From Deroplatys truncata (Eukaryota; Arthropoda; Insecta; Mantodea; Mantidae): a DNA stretch of 64,000 nt. Made by a program: the position numbers and the translations under genes. The notes beneath the pieces were generated by a model. The model made no database searches, was not told where the DNA came from, and saw only the letters and a list, made by a program, of their open reading frames with translations. Of this stretch, positions 26,918-37,352 are shown piece after piece (position 1 is the first letter of the stretch; every line of letters starts with the position of its first letter). Where the stretch lies: the NCBI GenBank assembly GCA_030765065.1, contig CM060990.1, positions 279,275,341-279,339,340 on the forward strand, read 5' to 3'.

Positions 26918-28318
26918 TTAATCGACCCTTTTTCTTAGATTGCAAACCAGCACCTTAGGAGATGTTTTATCCTGCCGCTTCTTCATAGGCGGTCTGGCAG
27001 CGGCGGCGGAATCCTGCTCCATCTGCTCCACGGGGGAGGACACCTTTCCAATAAAAAATTTCGGTTCGACAACCTCGAACCGATTGGAAGTAGAGATCAG
27101 CGAAGATGTAGATCGCCGATAGGAGTCCGTCCCAGAAGAAGCCGCAGAAGAGGATCTATGAGAAGAGCATCGCGGACTATTCTTCCCCTTCGACGTTCCC
27201 GGTACAGATGGAGGGATGTCCTTCAGGAAGTCGGATCTGGTGTAGTGGGTCTTGAACTTTACTGGTGAAGCAGTGCTGGAAACGTCCTTTCCAGCCTTAG
27301 AGGAGGAAGGCAACGCCTGAGAATGCGATCGCACAGGAGGAATGTGAGCAGTTACAGTCTTGGCAGATGTAGACGCAGATGGTGAAGTCGAGGGCTTTGG
27401 AAGCGATCGGGCGACAAGTATCTTATCTGAAATTGTGGCCCCGTTCAAATCGCTGGTCTGTGTGGCGATTTCCCAACTCGGTACCGGTTTAGCTGCAACG
27501 GAGCTATACGTACCGGACCGCGGGACAGACGGTTGGCGGATGCGCAGGAGTTTCCGGGCTTCCGAGAAGGACCCCTTCCCCCTAACCCGGATCTCCTGGA
27601 TCTCGCGTTCCTCTACAAAACGGGGACAATCGCGGGAACTCGATGGATGTTCACCGCTGCAGTTAACACATGTCGGAGTGGATGTGCATTCCCCATCATG
27701 GGAGATGTCACCACAGTTAACGCAGGTAGAGTTGCCATTACAGAAGTCGCTGGTGTGTCCAAAGCGCTGACAGTTGTAGAATCGCAGCGGGTTAGGGATA
27801 TACGGCCTGACTACAATGACCTCATACCCTGCCTTAATTCTTTGAGGGAGATCTACTCGATCAAAGGTAAGGAACAAGGTACGAGTTGGCACGAATTCAC
27901 CTCTGTCCTTCCGCTGAACGCGATATACCGCCGTAACACCTTGATCAGAGAGGTTGTCCTGAATCTCCTCATTAGACATGCCGTCCAATACACGGGTGTT
28001 CACCACACCGCGCGAGGAGTTGAGAGTTCTGTGCAGCTCAATACGAACAGGATAGCGGGCTAGCAGTTTGGCTTTAAGCAGTTTTGCTGCCTCAGAAGCT
28101 GAAAGTGCTTCAATCAGGAGCGTGCCATTACGAGAACGTACACAGGATTTAACAGGACCAGCAATGCTGTCCAAACCCTTTTGAATTAGAAAGGGATTCA
28201 CCGTAGTAAACTTCTGCCCTTCCTCAGTTTTCGAAATCACCAAGTAGCGAGGACCACTGGACTCGAATACTTCTTTTCCCCTCACAGGTTGCTTTAAGGT
28301 ATTGGATGTGTTTACCAT
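26918..28318 (-). CDS. LINE ORF1 (gag-like) with CCHC knuckles
   Basis: ATG 28318 gives 466 residues ending at TAA 26918. The middle contains an RRM-like region followed by knuckles: NCQRFGHTSDFC (whose first Cys position is Phe), CVNCGDISHDGEC and CVNCSGEHPSSSRDC. The C-terminal part is Ser/Pro-rich. This RNA-binding protein packages LINE RNA. The frame is also open without a stop up to 28453, but that start is not ATG. The frame is uninterrupted in both copies, with a few substitutions (for example Met versus Thr in LDG-M/T-SNEE). Confidence 0.82.
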   Translation of the reverse strand: MVNTSNTLKQPVRGKEVFESSGPRYLVISKTEEGQKFTTVNPFLIQKGLDSIAGPVKSCVRSRNGTLLIEALSASEAAKLLKAKLLARYPVRIELHRTLNSSRGVVNTRVLDGMSNEEIQDNLSDQGVTAVYRVQRKDRGEFVPTRTLFLTFDRVDLPQRIKAGYEVIVVRPYIPNPLRFYNCQRFGHTSDFCNGNSTCVNCGDISHDGECTSTPTCVNCSGEHPSSSRDCPRFVEEREIQEIRVRGKGSFSEARKLLRIRQPSVPRSGTYSSVAAKPVPSWEIATQTSDLNGATISDKILVARSLPKPSTSPSASTSAKTVTAHIPPVRSHSQALPSSSKAGKDVSSTASPVKFKTHYTRSDFLKDIPPSVPGTSKGKNSPRCSSHRSSSAASSGTDSYRRSTSSLISTSNRFEVVEPKFFIGKVSSPVEQMEQDSAAAARPPMKKRQDKTSPKVLVCNLRKRVD

Positions 28319-28790
28319 GAAAGATAGTAAAACTTTCGTCCCGCAGTGCTCCCCACTCACCACGGAGCCCAACAAGGGGTCATCCCACTCGGATGACAGG
28401 GCTACACACGGATATAGCGGGCACGCCGTCCCACTCACCCTGGAGTTCAGCAAAAACCTAGTCCCGGCCGATTGGCTAGGGGTGAGTTAGTCCCTAGCCG
28501 CCCGTTTAGGTGAAGCAAAATAAAAGTGGTGTATTGGGAATGCGCATCCTCCCTGAAAACTGTAAAACACAACCAACCAGGCTCAGATACGCTTCCCTCA
28601 ACCACCAGGATATTTCTTTCCACCGACACGGGTCTCCACGCACGGCCTACACGTGGGTGGGCACTTTGACTGACTCCCTCACCACTTGGAGGAGCCCACA
28701 CCGAGGAAGTCAGTGTGGCTCGGGACCCCGGGTGCGCCTAAAACCCGTACCTGCAAAGGAGGCACCTGGGGGTAGGTAGGTGAGGTCAGC

Positions 28791-29313
28791 TTGCATTATG
28801 TTAGTTTGGGATAAAACGCCAGATTTTTAAGAAAAAAAGTCTGTTTTCATCGATATCTATCATTTTGGTTTTCATACCATGAATAATAAAATTCATACGC
28901 AAGATGGGACACTCACGAAGAAAGGGTGCCAAGGAGCCTTCCATCGCAGCAATAGCTTCCAAGGAAATACGAGAGCCCCAGAGTGAACTTTAGCCTTCAA
29001 GGTCTAGCATCCCAGCAATGCCACGTCTCCCGGCCGGGAGGGTGGCTACCTGCCACCGCCGCTCAACCAACTCAGCCGCCGCCATTCAGTAGCCGACTCA
29101 CTGTGGTCATCTGTGGTGTACCCCGAGACCTGCTTAGCGCGCTTCGTGTTGGTCACAACGCAACAGCAGTGGCCCTCAGCTACACGCATCATTTCTACTC
29201 GAGGACCCAAGCCACTCGTCCACCTGCAGCTGACCAACATCGCAGATAAGGAGGCACCCTTGATCTCGAGTCCGACCGTGTTGGGAAGGCGTCTTCGAGT
29301 TGAGGCAAGCTAA
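28791..29313. other. Unassigned segment before the 29314 ORF
   Basis: No gene recognised. GC content and CpG are higher than in the Polinton. Short overlapping frames on both strands look like by-products of composition. It may be the 5' part of another retroelement whose ORF starts at 29314. Confidence 0.4.
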
Positions 29314-29985
29314 ATGGAACGGCCAGCTCCCTGCCGTTTGCTCTTTGTCGCCATGGTGTCACTCTGCGGCACCAAAGCCTATACACCTCCGAGTGCACTG
29401 GGCACGACCTTTGCCGCCGCCGCTACTGTGCCACATGTGGTCACACAACACCTTCACCGATCAGGTCCAGTGCCCTCAATGTCCGAAGAGCAGACCAGCA
29501 CAGCAGCTGACGCAGGTACATTCAACGACACCGACGCATCATCATCATCATCATTCACCAGTCACTTCCGACAACCCAGTAGCGGCAGCCGAACCGACGT
29601 GGCGCTTCGGGACGCTGTTGAGGACCTCATCGCGGAGGTACTGAAAATCAGTGCCCGGCTAGCCGCACTGAAAGACGCCTTAGCCGATCTCGTCTCCTTG
29701 AAGCCCAGGAGCTGCAGGCTGCCATTTCCGCAGCTACCATCCATCAACAAGCCTTTGCGCCAACCTGACGGCCAAGCTGGACAGCGTCACCACACGTCTA
29801 TAGGACATGGAGGACAACTGGAAGTACTTTACCACCACTTCACGTCAGCATCACACCATACCACATCCAGCTCCACATCAGTCACCTCAACCGTACGTGA
29901 TTCCTCTGGAACAGCAGCGTTTCCTCGAGAAAGGCAGAGCCATGGTTCAAGAGAAGCAGAAGAGACGATAGCATCAAGCGCCTGA
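29314..29985 (+). CDS. Unrecognised ORF (223 aa), possibly retroelement gag fragment
   Basis: ATG 29314 to TGA 29983-29985, open in both copies. The N-terminus (CRLLFVAMVSLCG) is hydrophobic. The middle has Thr/Ser-rich low complexity followed by a short predicted helix (VEDLIAEVLKISARLAALKD) and a His/Ser/Thr-rich tail. I do not recognise the family. Downstream, at about 30240-30285, ATTAAAGTTCAAATCAAAA could be a retroelement 3' end. That the ORF belongs to such an element is inference. Confidence 0.3.
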   Translation: MERPAPCRLLFVAMVSLCGTKAYTPPSALGTTFAAAATVPHVVTQHLHRSGPVPSMSEEQTSTAADAGTFNDTDASSSSSFTSHFRQPSSGSRTDVALRDAVEDLIAEVLKISARLAALKDALADLVSLKPRSCRLPFPQLPSINKPLRQPDGQAGQRHHTSIGHGGQLEVLYHHFTSASHHTTSSSTSVTSTVRDSSGTAAFPRERQSHGSREAEETIASSA

Positions 29986-30160
29986 ATAGCTTCAATTCGG
30001 ATTCTTCCTACACCATTATTACTCAGAATCTCATCCTTGTTATCACCTTTCAGCCTCTAGGCTGCAGTCAGGGCAATTTGTCATGGCTGTAGCCTGGGAC
30101 TCTTTCTTTCACCTGCTCCCACCCATTGGACGGCAGTTTTATCTTTCGACCGACTAACGT

Positions 30161-31019
30161 CTCTACTGGTAACACTCTAAGCGTCTAACCCAGAACGCTG
30201 GCACTGAGGCATTCCTGCCGCGGAATACTTTTCCTCTGTTTATAATTTTGTTATAGTCATACAAATTAAAGTTCAAATCAAAAGGATTGGTATTGTATTT
30301 GTGTATTTACCTGTGAAATTTTGTGAAGAACAATTCTTTTAATTACTTATCCGGTGGTTACTTTTCTATAACAACCTGTCTTAGCTGCAATTATATATGA
30401 ACCTGATTTGTAGTGTAACACGTGCGCATGTGTACCAAGCTGTGTTGACTTCGTGTATTTGCGTGAGGTCGTGACTACTTTAATGTTTTACAGCGCTCAA
30501 TCATATTTTCAGCACTGTACATATACTGAAGAAAGCCTTAAGAAATCTAGATCTTCAAACAAATGTTACACATTTGAAATTATCTCATTTCATGATTCTA
30601 TGAAAATACAAAGAAATATTTATACATTACATTCAAAGACGCTTAAACCACTTACATAAATCCTGTAATGCCATATGTTAATACCATTCAGGAGCTTTGA
30701 GCAGGGAGAAGGAAAAAGACAAAAATGCACAGTAAAATAAAAAATATGCATTAAAGTATCTATTACTAATTTATTTACAAAATATTCTATTACCATCCTT
30801 TCACGTTGCCTTAAATTATGGATGTCTGTATCACCCGTCGTGGTGTTTTGTGGCTAAAGAATTTGCAATACATCATGACAACACAAGATGCCTGAGGTGG
30901 GATATTTGAGATGCTTTAACCTAACCCAATCCCTCTAAACTAACCTAGCACAATCCGATTAAACCATACCTAAACTAACATAACCCACCTAACCTGGGGA
31001 GAAGGCCTCACCAAACTAA
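30161..31019. other. Start of the spacer between units, mostly unrecognised
   Basis: Copy A and copy B cease to match at 30160/63900. This stretch has no convincing gene. It has a run of TAACCTAACCC-like words around 30915-31010, common in arthropod intergenic DNA but not an ordered telomeric array. Confidence 0.5.
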
Positions 31020-31275
31020 CCTTATAGCCTATGGCGGGGGTATTTGAAGATGCTTGAATGCCTAACCAGATCTCAGATGGCTCCATTTATATTTTTCTCT
31101 TGTTAATGAGATGAACAGCTTTGCATATTGAAAAAGATATTGTGTCCTTAAGAGAAAATAAATATCGCCCTCACAATAGAAACTTTGAATTGTAAGCACA
31201 TTTTATACATAAATGTACACATTGAGCTTCATAAGTACACGTTTATTTCATCGAAGGGAGTAGGATGCACTAACC
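31020..31275 (-). pseudogene. Relic of a second Polinton major capsid gene (C-terminal part)
   Basis: At both nucleotide and residue level this matches the capsid C-terminus at 2340-2570. On the minus strand MYKMCLQFK aligns with LYEMYCKFQ of the intact frame, a Leu-Lys-rich stretch follows, then MEPSEIW aligns with the NGAVNIRI region and IQASSNTP with NQASANIP. Stops and indels break the frame. It is far more diverged than copies A and B are from each other, so it derives from an older Polinton insertion. Confidence 0.7.
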
Positions 31276-31574
31276 TACTCTAACCTAACTATATTTATAT
31301 ATAAAGTATGAGATAAGAAGGTCATATGACAGTGGTCGGCAGGTGCTATGTTTGTAACGTAGGAGCCATTTCCGAGGAAAGGGCAAGACAGAGCGAGCGA
31401 CAGAGGCGTATCACTATAAATACGAACCAGTACAGTGGTGGATGGTGCAGGAGTGAAGGTGATCAATGATGGTGCTTATCGATGTTCGTGTGCTGATCAT
31501 GGCGGAGATATAATATGTTGGTAGTATTAAATACCATCAACTCCAACATTTTCCGAACTATCGATATGAATAAC

Positions 31575-31945
31575 TATGTGCAGATATTGGAAGAACTAAG
31601 TCAAGAATTTTAGACCAGATTTCAAGATACTGGATATTTCGAGTCCGTTATCTACATACTTTCAAACCATTTTCAGCGTATATTGACAGAATTTGATTAA
31701 AAACTATTGACTAAGAAATTGATATTGACATGAAATACAGCTTTCAAAACAACATAGATTTGTCTTCCTTTTATGCATATTTTCCGCAAATAAGTCTCTT
31801 TCGGCTGCACAAATTTGCCACCAGAATACTGAATACATTCGGATCTACTTACGTATGTGAAAAACTCCTTTCTTCTATGAAAATCCACAAACTAGAACGT
31901 AGAAACCAACTCTCCTGTGAACATTAAAACGTTCTTCGCTTGTGT
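31575..31945 (+). pseudogene. hAT-superfamily transposase remnant (C-terminal dimerisation domain)
   Basis: Translation of 31730-31927 contains FRLHKFATRILNTFGSTYVC followed by EKLLSSMKIHKLERRNQLSC, the hAT C-terminal signature (FGSTY-x-CE-x2-FS-x-MK-x2-K, then LTDEHL). Upstream pieces RPDFKILDISSPLSTYF also fit hAT, but stops and shifts separate them. No terminal repeats found. Confidence 0.75.
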
Positions 31946-32412
31946 ATTAGCCAGACTATGGCACCAATTATTACACAACTATTCAGGGAGAAAAGAGGTA
32001 AAAGGCTCGAGAAGGTGTCGAGTTTGGCCAGGACAGTGATACAAAGTAATGGTGTGTTTCACATCAATGTACGTTGTGCAAACCAGAATGTATAAAACTT
32101 GTGTATTGCGTAGAAGAGATAGGTAGGTAAGTGTGTGGGCAGGTAAGGAGAAAGAGAGGGAGACACTGCGTGTGTGCGTGTGAAAAGTCACTGGCTATTT
32201 TCAACCTTCCACTATACCACTGTTTCAACCCATTTAGACCCAAAATACAAATGACATTTATTTTCAAAATTTTCAAATCAAATTCAATAAAATGAACCAT
32301 CTCAACTTAAAAAATAACATTTAAAAATACATAATATTTTTTAACAAAGTTGCAGGCCGTCTTATGCATAGGACATTGGGACTGCGTGTTGTTTCTACGT
32401 AGGATTATTGTT
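31946..32412. other. Spacer DNA, nothing recognised
   Basis: AT-rich, with no supported gene between the hAT relic and the piggyBac relic. Confidence 0.45.
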
Positions 32413-33240
32413 TTAGATACTGTCCTTATGCTTTTCTTCCTCGCATTCTATTTGCACCTTGTAATAAGACTCAAAGCACCTAGCACACAGTCCTCTTTCG
32501 AACCTTATAAAAATAGTGGTAGGCTTTCCCTTCGAACGGTATGTACACCGAAGTTTCTTTTCAGTAGGAGTCTTTACATTCGGATGTCCAACGTTGTCAA
32601 ATCGTAGATCCGTAGGACATTTACGCTTTGATTGTAGTCCGGTTCTTTATCTTGGTGTAGCATATAACCAAATCTACTGCTTTCCCTTTCATAAACATCT
32701 TCAATGCATGTCTGCCAAAGTATTTCACCATCATTTCATGTGTTGTTAGATTTTCACAGAAAACCACATATGTCGATAGAGATTTATTAGCTAAATCATA
32801 TATTGACCTCATTTTGTAATATTTGTCTTCCATAACAGTGTTGTTGTCATTGAAATGCAGATACCTTTTTGTCTCCTGAAATATGTTTCGGGACATAGCT
32901 TCAGCAAAAATTCCAACGTTACAATCAGGGATTCTATCCCAATGCAGTCGCCCTCTAGACAAGGTATGATAACCACTAATTAGTAAAATACCAATGAATT
33001 TCACAAGCTCTTCTTTAGAAAGCCAGAATGTGCGGTCATTTTTGTGTTGGCTATAAAGCATTGTTTGTTCCAATATCTGGTCCAAAATGTCATTCGTCAT
33101 TGAGAGGAATATATCGGAAACAGATTTTTCTCTAAGAATATCGTTTTATTTCTTGCATCCTATTTGGTGGCATAATTTCTGGGTTTCAGAATACTGGGGA
33201 GACTGACATTTTATTTTCTTCCATTTTACTGATAGCAGAG
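32413..33240 (-). pseudogene. piggyBac-type transposase remnant, interrupted by Polinton copy B
   Basis: The minus-strand frame 33100-32621 contains FWLSKEELVKFIGILLISGY, RGRLHWDRIPDCNVGIFAEA, RYLHFNDNNTVMEDKYYKMR and a block MMVKYFGRHALKMFMKGKA, all typical of the piggyBac DDE domain up to the second catalytic region. The middle of the domain is missing. A following frame to TAA 32413 contains FDNVGHPNVKTPTEKKLRC and CARCFESYY, like the C-terminal Cys-rich tail. Upstream of 33100 the frame is broken by stops and then meets the terminal repeat at 33274. Confidence 0.8.
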
Positions 33241-33273
33241 GTGATTAATTGTTAGTAGTAAATAAAATGAGAG

Positions 33274-33908
33274 TTCTGGCGCACAAAGGATATGCCGCCA
33301 ACTGATAAGGTTCTTTGTTCTATGCCGACAAGCCCCGCCCCCTCTTTGTGCGCTACTATTTGCCGCCCTGATCGCGTGGCGGTAGCCCCGCCCCCTCCCT
33401 TTGTGCGCTTACCTAATGCCGACTGGGTCTGTGCCGACAGGTCCTCCCCCCTCCCCCATGTGGTCTGGTCGCGTGCCGGTGGCCCCGCCCCCTCCCTCCC
33501 CTTTGTGGTCTGGTTGGTTCCCTGTGGATAGGTGGGAGAGTGTGTATTGTTCCTATACGGTGACTACATTACCACCCCCCTCATTGTGACTTGTCTAAAT
33601 CCCTGCCGGGTAATTGGTTCCCCTGCGGATATGTGGGGGTTCTCGGTGCGTGACGCTGGGGACGTCACCCTGCTCTCATAGCGTCCTGTTTAAATCCCGC
33701 CCCCTGGTAAGGTGTGTGGTAGGGGATGTGATTCTCGATGCCTGCCGCACATCGGCAAAACGTTTGAGTACATAATTGTGTCAATCAATTAGGTAATGTG
33801 TTATTGAAAAAAAGGAATCAATGTTTATATACCGTTAATGCAATTAAACGCTGCTCGTCAATCAATTAAGTATTTTTTTATTAATTGTATATGAATTGAC
33901 TCGCGTGC
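33274..33908. repeat. Left terminal inverted repeat, copy B (complete)
   Basis: About 635 bases. The outer portion TTCTGGCGCACAAAGGATAT..., the GC-rich CCCCGCCCCCT repeats and the inner AT-rich portion (33754-33908, equal to 1-158) together pair imperfectly with 53288-53980. This gives the element boundary that is missing for copy A. Confidence 0.82.
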
Positions 33909-34065
33909 GCCTGGCCGCCCTCGTATATGTGTGCTAGCAAATGTATAACTATCACGCTCACGGTCTTAACCTGTCTCCGGCAACAGTCCGACATGTAATG
34001 AAAACCTGGCAGTCGACTCCGGTCTGGTAATAACCAGTTTCACCCCCACTCAGCGACTGTGTGCG

Positions 34066-34270
34066 TGACGTCACTAACAAGTCTCGACGTGTAGACTAGC
34101 CAGGCTCCACTCTGTCGGCGTCGGTAATCATGTTAAAACACGCTCGCCAATGGCTTTCCTTTGTATTCAAAAACAGACAGCTGGCTTCTGCCTGGAGGGT
34201 GAATAACAGGTCTCAACATGCATTCCGCCCCTCCACCGCCGCGTGACGTCACTGTCTACAGTGTATAAGG
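34066..34270 (+). promoter_or_regulatory. Promoter region of the Cys-rich gene, copy B
   Basis: TGACGTCA palindromes at 34066-34073 and 34244-34251 and TATA-like GTATAAGG at 34263-34270, as in copy A. Confidence 0.6.
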
Positions 34271-34331
34271 AACGCTGGAAGCCGGAGCGACCATTTATTG
34301 TTTTTTCAGTGTTCGTTCAGTGATAATCGAA

Positions 34332-35465
34332 ATGGCTAGTGATCATCGTGCATCTGATGTGAATGATTACTGGAGCGAGTGCGGAGAAGATTATTTTCAC
34401 TACGTATACTTCCATACCGAAACATGCAATGGTTTAATGCATTCAGTGTTGTGTACTCAACCATCGCATCATGATCAGATGACTACACTGGAAGTGTGTA
34501 CAGAGAGCTGTCCTGTTTATCGAGGAGCGAACATGTAAGTAATATACATATTTCTATAACTCGGTAATATATTGTACGCATGTTAAATGAAATCGAACTT
34601 GAAATTATTTTATTCTTTCAGTGAAAATCGTATGGGTGTTGATGTGGAGGATCTTAGCGATGTCGATGAAGTTGACGATGTCTTCGTATCGAAACACCTA
34701 GCTGAATGTGATACAGAGTCATGCACCGGATACCTGCATTCTGTACTTTGTACTAACCCAACCCAGCATGAACGCATGACATCCTTCTTCCTATGTAACG
34801 ACAACTGCGAGGTCTACCAGCGCAGGAAGAGAAAACTCGAGTAAGTAGAAGAAATGTTAAATTACATATTCATTTACTGCTTCTAATGCTACTCTGTGTC
34901 TAACCTAAAATTAAATTATTACAGACTGCGAATGACTGCGCCTAAGGTACCCGTACCAATAGAGGAGCTGGATCCTGAGAGACGCGATGTCGATATTGTG
35001 GAATATCCAATCGCAGAGCGCCATACACAGCCTATGGATGAGGATGCCGCTCCACTACCCACCATTACTACTACCCCTGATGATAAAGCAACGAGGGTAC
35101 AGGAGTGGATAAATCAGACGACTCCAGATTGCTCGCCCGAGATACACACAGAATCGTGCAAGCCCGTGAAGTGAGTATGACACTCTTTGATAGTACTTTT
35201 TTGTGTGACAAGGGGAGAGGATTTTTCTAATATATGTATTTTCTCTATCAGACGCATAAAATCATTAACTAAACCTATTTCTAACATTGTTTTGAATATA
35301 TGTTGCAGGGGTGTGAGGAGGGAGCGGAGGAAGAGACGGAACGAGACTGGGGAGAAAAAGCAGAAGAGGAGGTGTAAGAGGAGGATCCTCAACGAGGGTC
35401 CTATGGTCTTCTTATTCATTGAAGATACCCCGGAGGAGCATGGAGAATCGATCACCGGCGCTTGA
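34332..35465 (+). CDS. Spliced Cys-rich protein with duplicated exons, copy B
   Basis: Exons 34332-34534, 34622-34840, 34925-35170 and 35252 (or 35309)-35465, with the same splice signals as copy A. The only residue difference I see is Glu to Lys near the end of exon 2 (QRRERK versus QRRKRK). The open frame and junctions are retained. Confidence 0.65.
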
Positions 35466-35922
35466 TGACGTCAGCATCTCACCCTCCCATTCCGTGAACA
35501 TTGGACTATACTATGACGCCCCCTCCCTCTACATAAATTGCGAAAGTGATAAATCATTTGTTTATATCACAAAATCAGACTGGGCTATAATATCCAAAAA
35601 CATTCCAATGATTGAAGATTACCTACGCCAAGAAAAAAAGTTTGCGTGTGATGAATATTGTGACAATGTAATTTATGCATACAATATTATTGTATTTTTT
35701 GACCATTCAATTCATTTCATAAATACTTGTTTAAATAATAATGTAATATCTTTAGACATTGAGGGTGTAAGGAACCTAAAACGGCTATTGCCCTATATTG
35801 AAAGACACTTGAATATTTTAAATGATTTCTGCAAGACAGGAGCAACTAGTTTTTCAGGGAGTAGGAGGGGGAGAAGGAAAATGCTTGAAATGTATGCTAA
35901 AGTCAATAAAAGAGTGTTTTAG
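35440..35922 (+). CDS. Small hypothetical protein (160 aa), copy B
   Basis: Identical in residues to the copy A protein at 1688-2170, with the AATAAA overlap retained. Confidence 0.6.
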   Translation: MENRSPALDDVSISPSHSVNIGLYYDAPSLYINCESDKSFVYITKSDWAIISKNIPMIEDYLRQEKKFACDEYCDNVIYAYNIIVFFDHSIHFINTCLNNNVISLDIEGVRNLKRLLPYIERHLNILNDFCKTGATSFSGSRRGRRKMLEMYAKVNKRVF

Positions 35923-36001
35923 TATATGAATTCAATTTATTATTCATAAACATATCCTAGTACATTCCTTTACAAAACTATTCACCCAAACATAGGCATA
36001 A

Positions 36002-37225
36002 TTATATAAGTGCTTGCATCACGTGAGAAAGAGGTTTGTAGGTAAATACTTTGTCATGTAGAACCAGGCAGTACAGTGACGTCTGGGCTGGTATATTTGC
36101 AGATGCTTGATTCTCGATTCTGATGTTCACAGCTCCATTTATAACCTCCTCGGGTTGGTGAGAACAGTCTATTACGAATAATGGTGCACGGTGAAGAAAA
36201 TCCTTTCTCTTCAAGAGGGGATAATTATCTCTTTCATAATAGGAACTTTGAAATTTACAGTACATTTCATATAGTGAAGCAAACTTTGAATTTTTAAAGT
36301 CTAAGTACAAATCATGGTAGGGGTAGCATTCACTGTTGAGGAATAGTCTCAAATTAGTAATGTTGCAGTGATCAAACTCGGAACTGTTCTTGCTATAATC
36401 ACCCAATCTTGCAGTCTGCGCGCACACTATGATGAAGCGACGCTTCTCGAGCTTAGATGTTGTTGCTACATTCCAAGTGAAAGATCTTGTCTGGGGCACA
36501 GCAGGCTGGGTATGAAGATCCATAGATCGAAAGGCAAGGTGTAGAGGTTTATCAGACTTGACAATTTTTAGAATGTGAACTCTTTCAGCATCGGAAAGAC
36601 GAATTACAGGCATCCTCCATTCGATTCTAGTTAACTTTACATTAGCTTCCTCTCCATTCGAACTCAGGACACAATTTCTAGAATCTTTGGATCTTATGAG
36701 AATCAATTCAAACTTACTCTTGAGTATAAGCTCCTTGTGGTCATCAGCAAATCCTAGGAGCATCGAGAGAGAGATTACAGCATTGAAATCTCCATTCGTT
36801 GCGTGTACTATATCAACTTCTTCACCAGGATAGGCCCATCCAGCATTCAGCAGCCGATTCGATTCCATAGGGTTGAGAGTCACATAATTTCGTATAGTTG
36901 TAGTAATTCCAGGATTCCTTGTTCTGTCTATAGTTGTAGCATTCATATCTAGACGTATCTCATCAAACATGAAGGCTATAGCATTATTAGCGAGCTTCAC
37001 TGTAGTAGGCGATCCATCTACCTTGGTGAGAGCACCTTCGATATAGAGATAACTCTTGTTAGGTAGCGTATACAAATCTTCAGCTTGGCATGGTATTCTA
37101 ATTTCATCGTTTACATCCAGAGCGGACGTGTTGTATGGAAGAAAAATATGCTCCTCCTCCTTGGTGATCTTGTCAAAGGCTGGAACTTCTGTCAGTTTAA
37201 GATGTCCATTATAGCGTCCTGTAAC
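36002..37225 (-). CDS. Major capsid protein (double jelly roll), copy B
   Basis: Same 407-codon open frame without an N-terminal ATG. The residues from the Tyr-Thr-Leu-Pro segment to the C-terminus match copy A. The upstream TAG and the possible acceptor GGTTACAG are also retained, so the unusual start predates the duplication. Confidence 0.82.
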   Translation of the reverse strand, partial: VTGRYNGHLKLTEVPAFDKITKEEEHIFLPYNTSALDVNDEIRIPCQAEDLYTLPNKSYLYIEGALTKVDGSPTTVKLANNAIAFMFDEIRLDMNATTIDRTRNPGITTTIRNYVTLNPMESNRLLNAGWAYPGEEVDIVHATNGDFNAVISLSMLLGFADDHKELILKSKFELILIRSKDSRNCVLSSNGEEANVKLTRIEWRMPVIRLSDAERVHILKIVKSDKPLHLAFRSMDLHTQPAVPQTRSFTWNVATTSKLEKRRFIIVCAQTARLGDYSKNSSEFDHCNITNLRLFLNSECYPYHDLYLDFKNSKFASLYEMYCKFQSSYYERDNYPLLKRKDFLHRAPLFVIDCSHQPEEVINGAVNIRIENQASANIPAQTSLYCLVLHDKVFTYKPLSHVMQALI

Positions 37226-37352
37226 CTAACCCCTCGAGGAACTTGCGGTTAGCACGTGTTAACTCCTCGGAAGCTGGAGAGGTAGTGTGCTTCGAACGTG
37301 GTGTACGTCGTCTATTATGGTATTTGCGATGTCTTTTAAAATGTATTGCCAT
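37209..37352 (-). CDS. Small basic ORF between penton and capsid genes, copy B
   Basis: Same 47-residue product. The one substitution is synonymous (CAT versus CAC His). Confidence 0.4.
   Translation of the reverse strand: MAIHFKRHRKYHNRRRTPRSKHTTSPASEELTRANRKFLEGLGYRTL

Larger units (their letters stand above)
22930..28790 (-). mobile_element. I-group non-LTR retrotransposon (LINE), copy A
   Basis: In minus orientation the order is 5' UTR, ORF1 with zinc knuckles, then ORF2 with APE-type endonuclease, reverse transcriptase, RNase H and a terminal CCHC-like motif. The RNase H plus knuckle-bearing ORF1 points to the I group (I/Nimb-like) rather than Jockey or CR1. Ends are approximate: the 5' end is near 28790 and the 3' end near 22930, where no clear poly-A was found. 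ORF2 is broken in several places. Confidence 0.82.
1..30160. repeat. Unit A of a ~33.75-kb tandem segmental duplication
   Basis: This stretch recurs as unit B (33754-63900) in the same orientation with very few differences. The offset drifts from 33753 to 33736 and back to 33740 because of small indels: a poly-T run near 125, one A near 8126, a TTTA microsatellite near 14760, one base near 15617, two bases near 16660 and four bases near 24253. The unit may extend left beyond the window. Whether it is a real tandem duplication or uncollapsed haplotypes in an assembly cannot be decided from sequence alone. Confidence 0.97.

Noticed and set aside
29300-29644. 114-codon plus-strand frame overlapping the 29314 ORF
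   Set aside because: It overlaps the longer frame almost entirely and is Pro/His-rich from repeated CACCATCATCATCA text. At most one of the two can be real and neither is recognised.
30900-31010. Telomeric repeat array suggested by TAACCTAACCC words
   Set aside because: The words are irregular and not a (CCTAA)n or other ordered array. They resemble common arthropod intergenic text.
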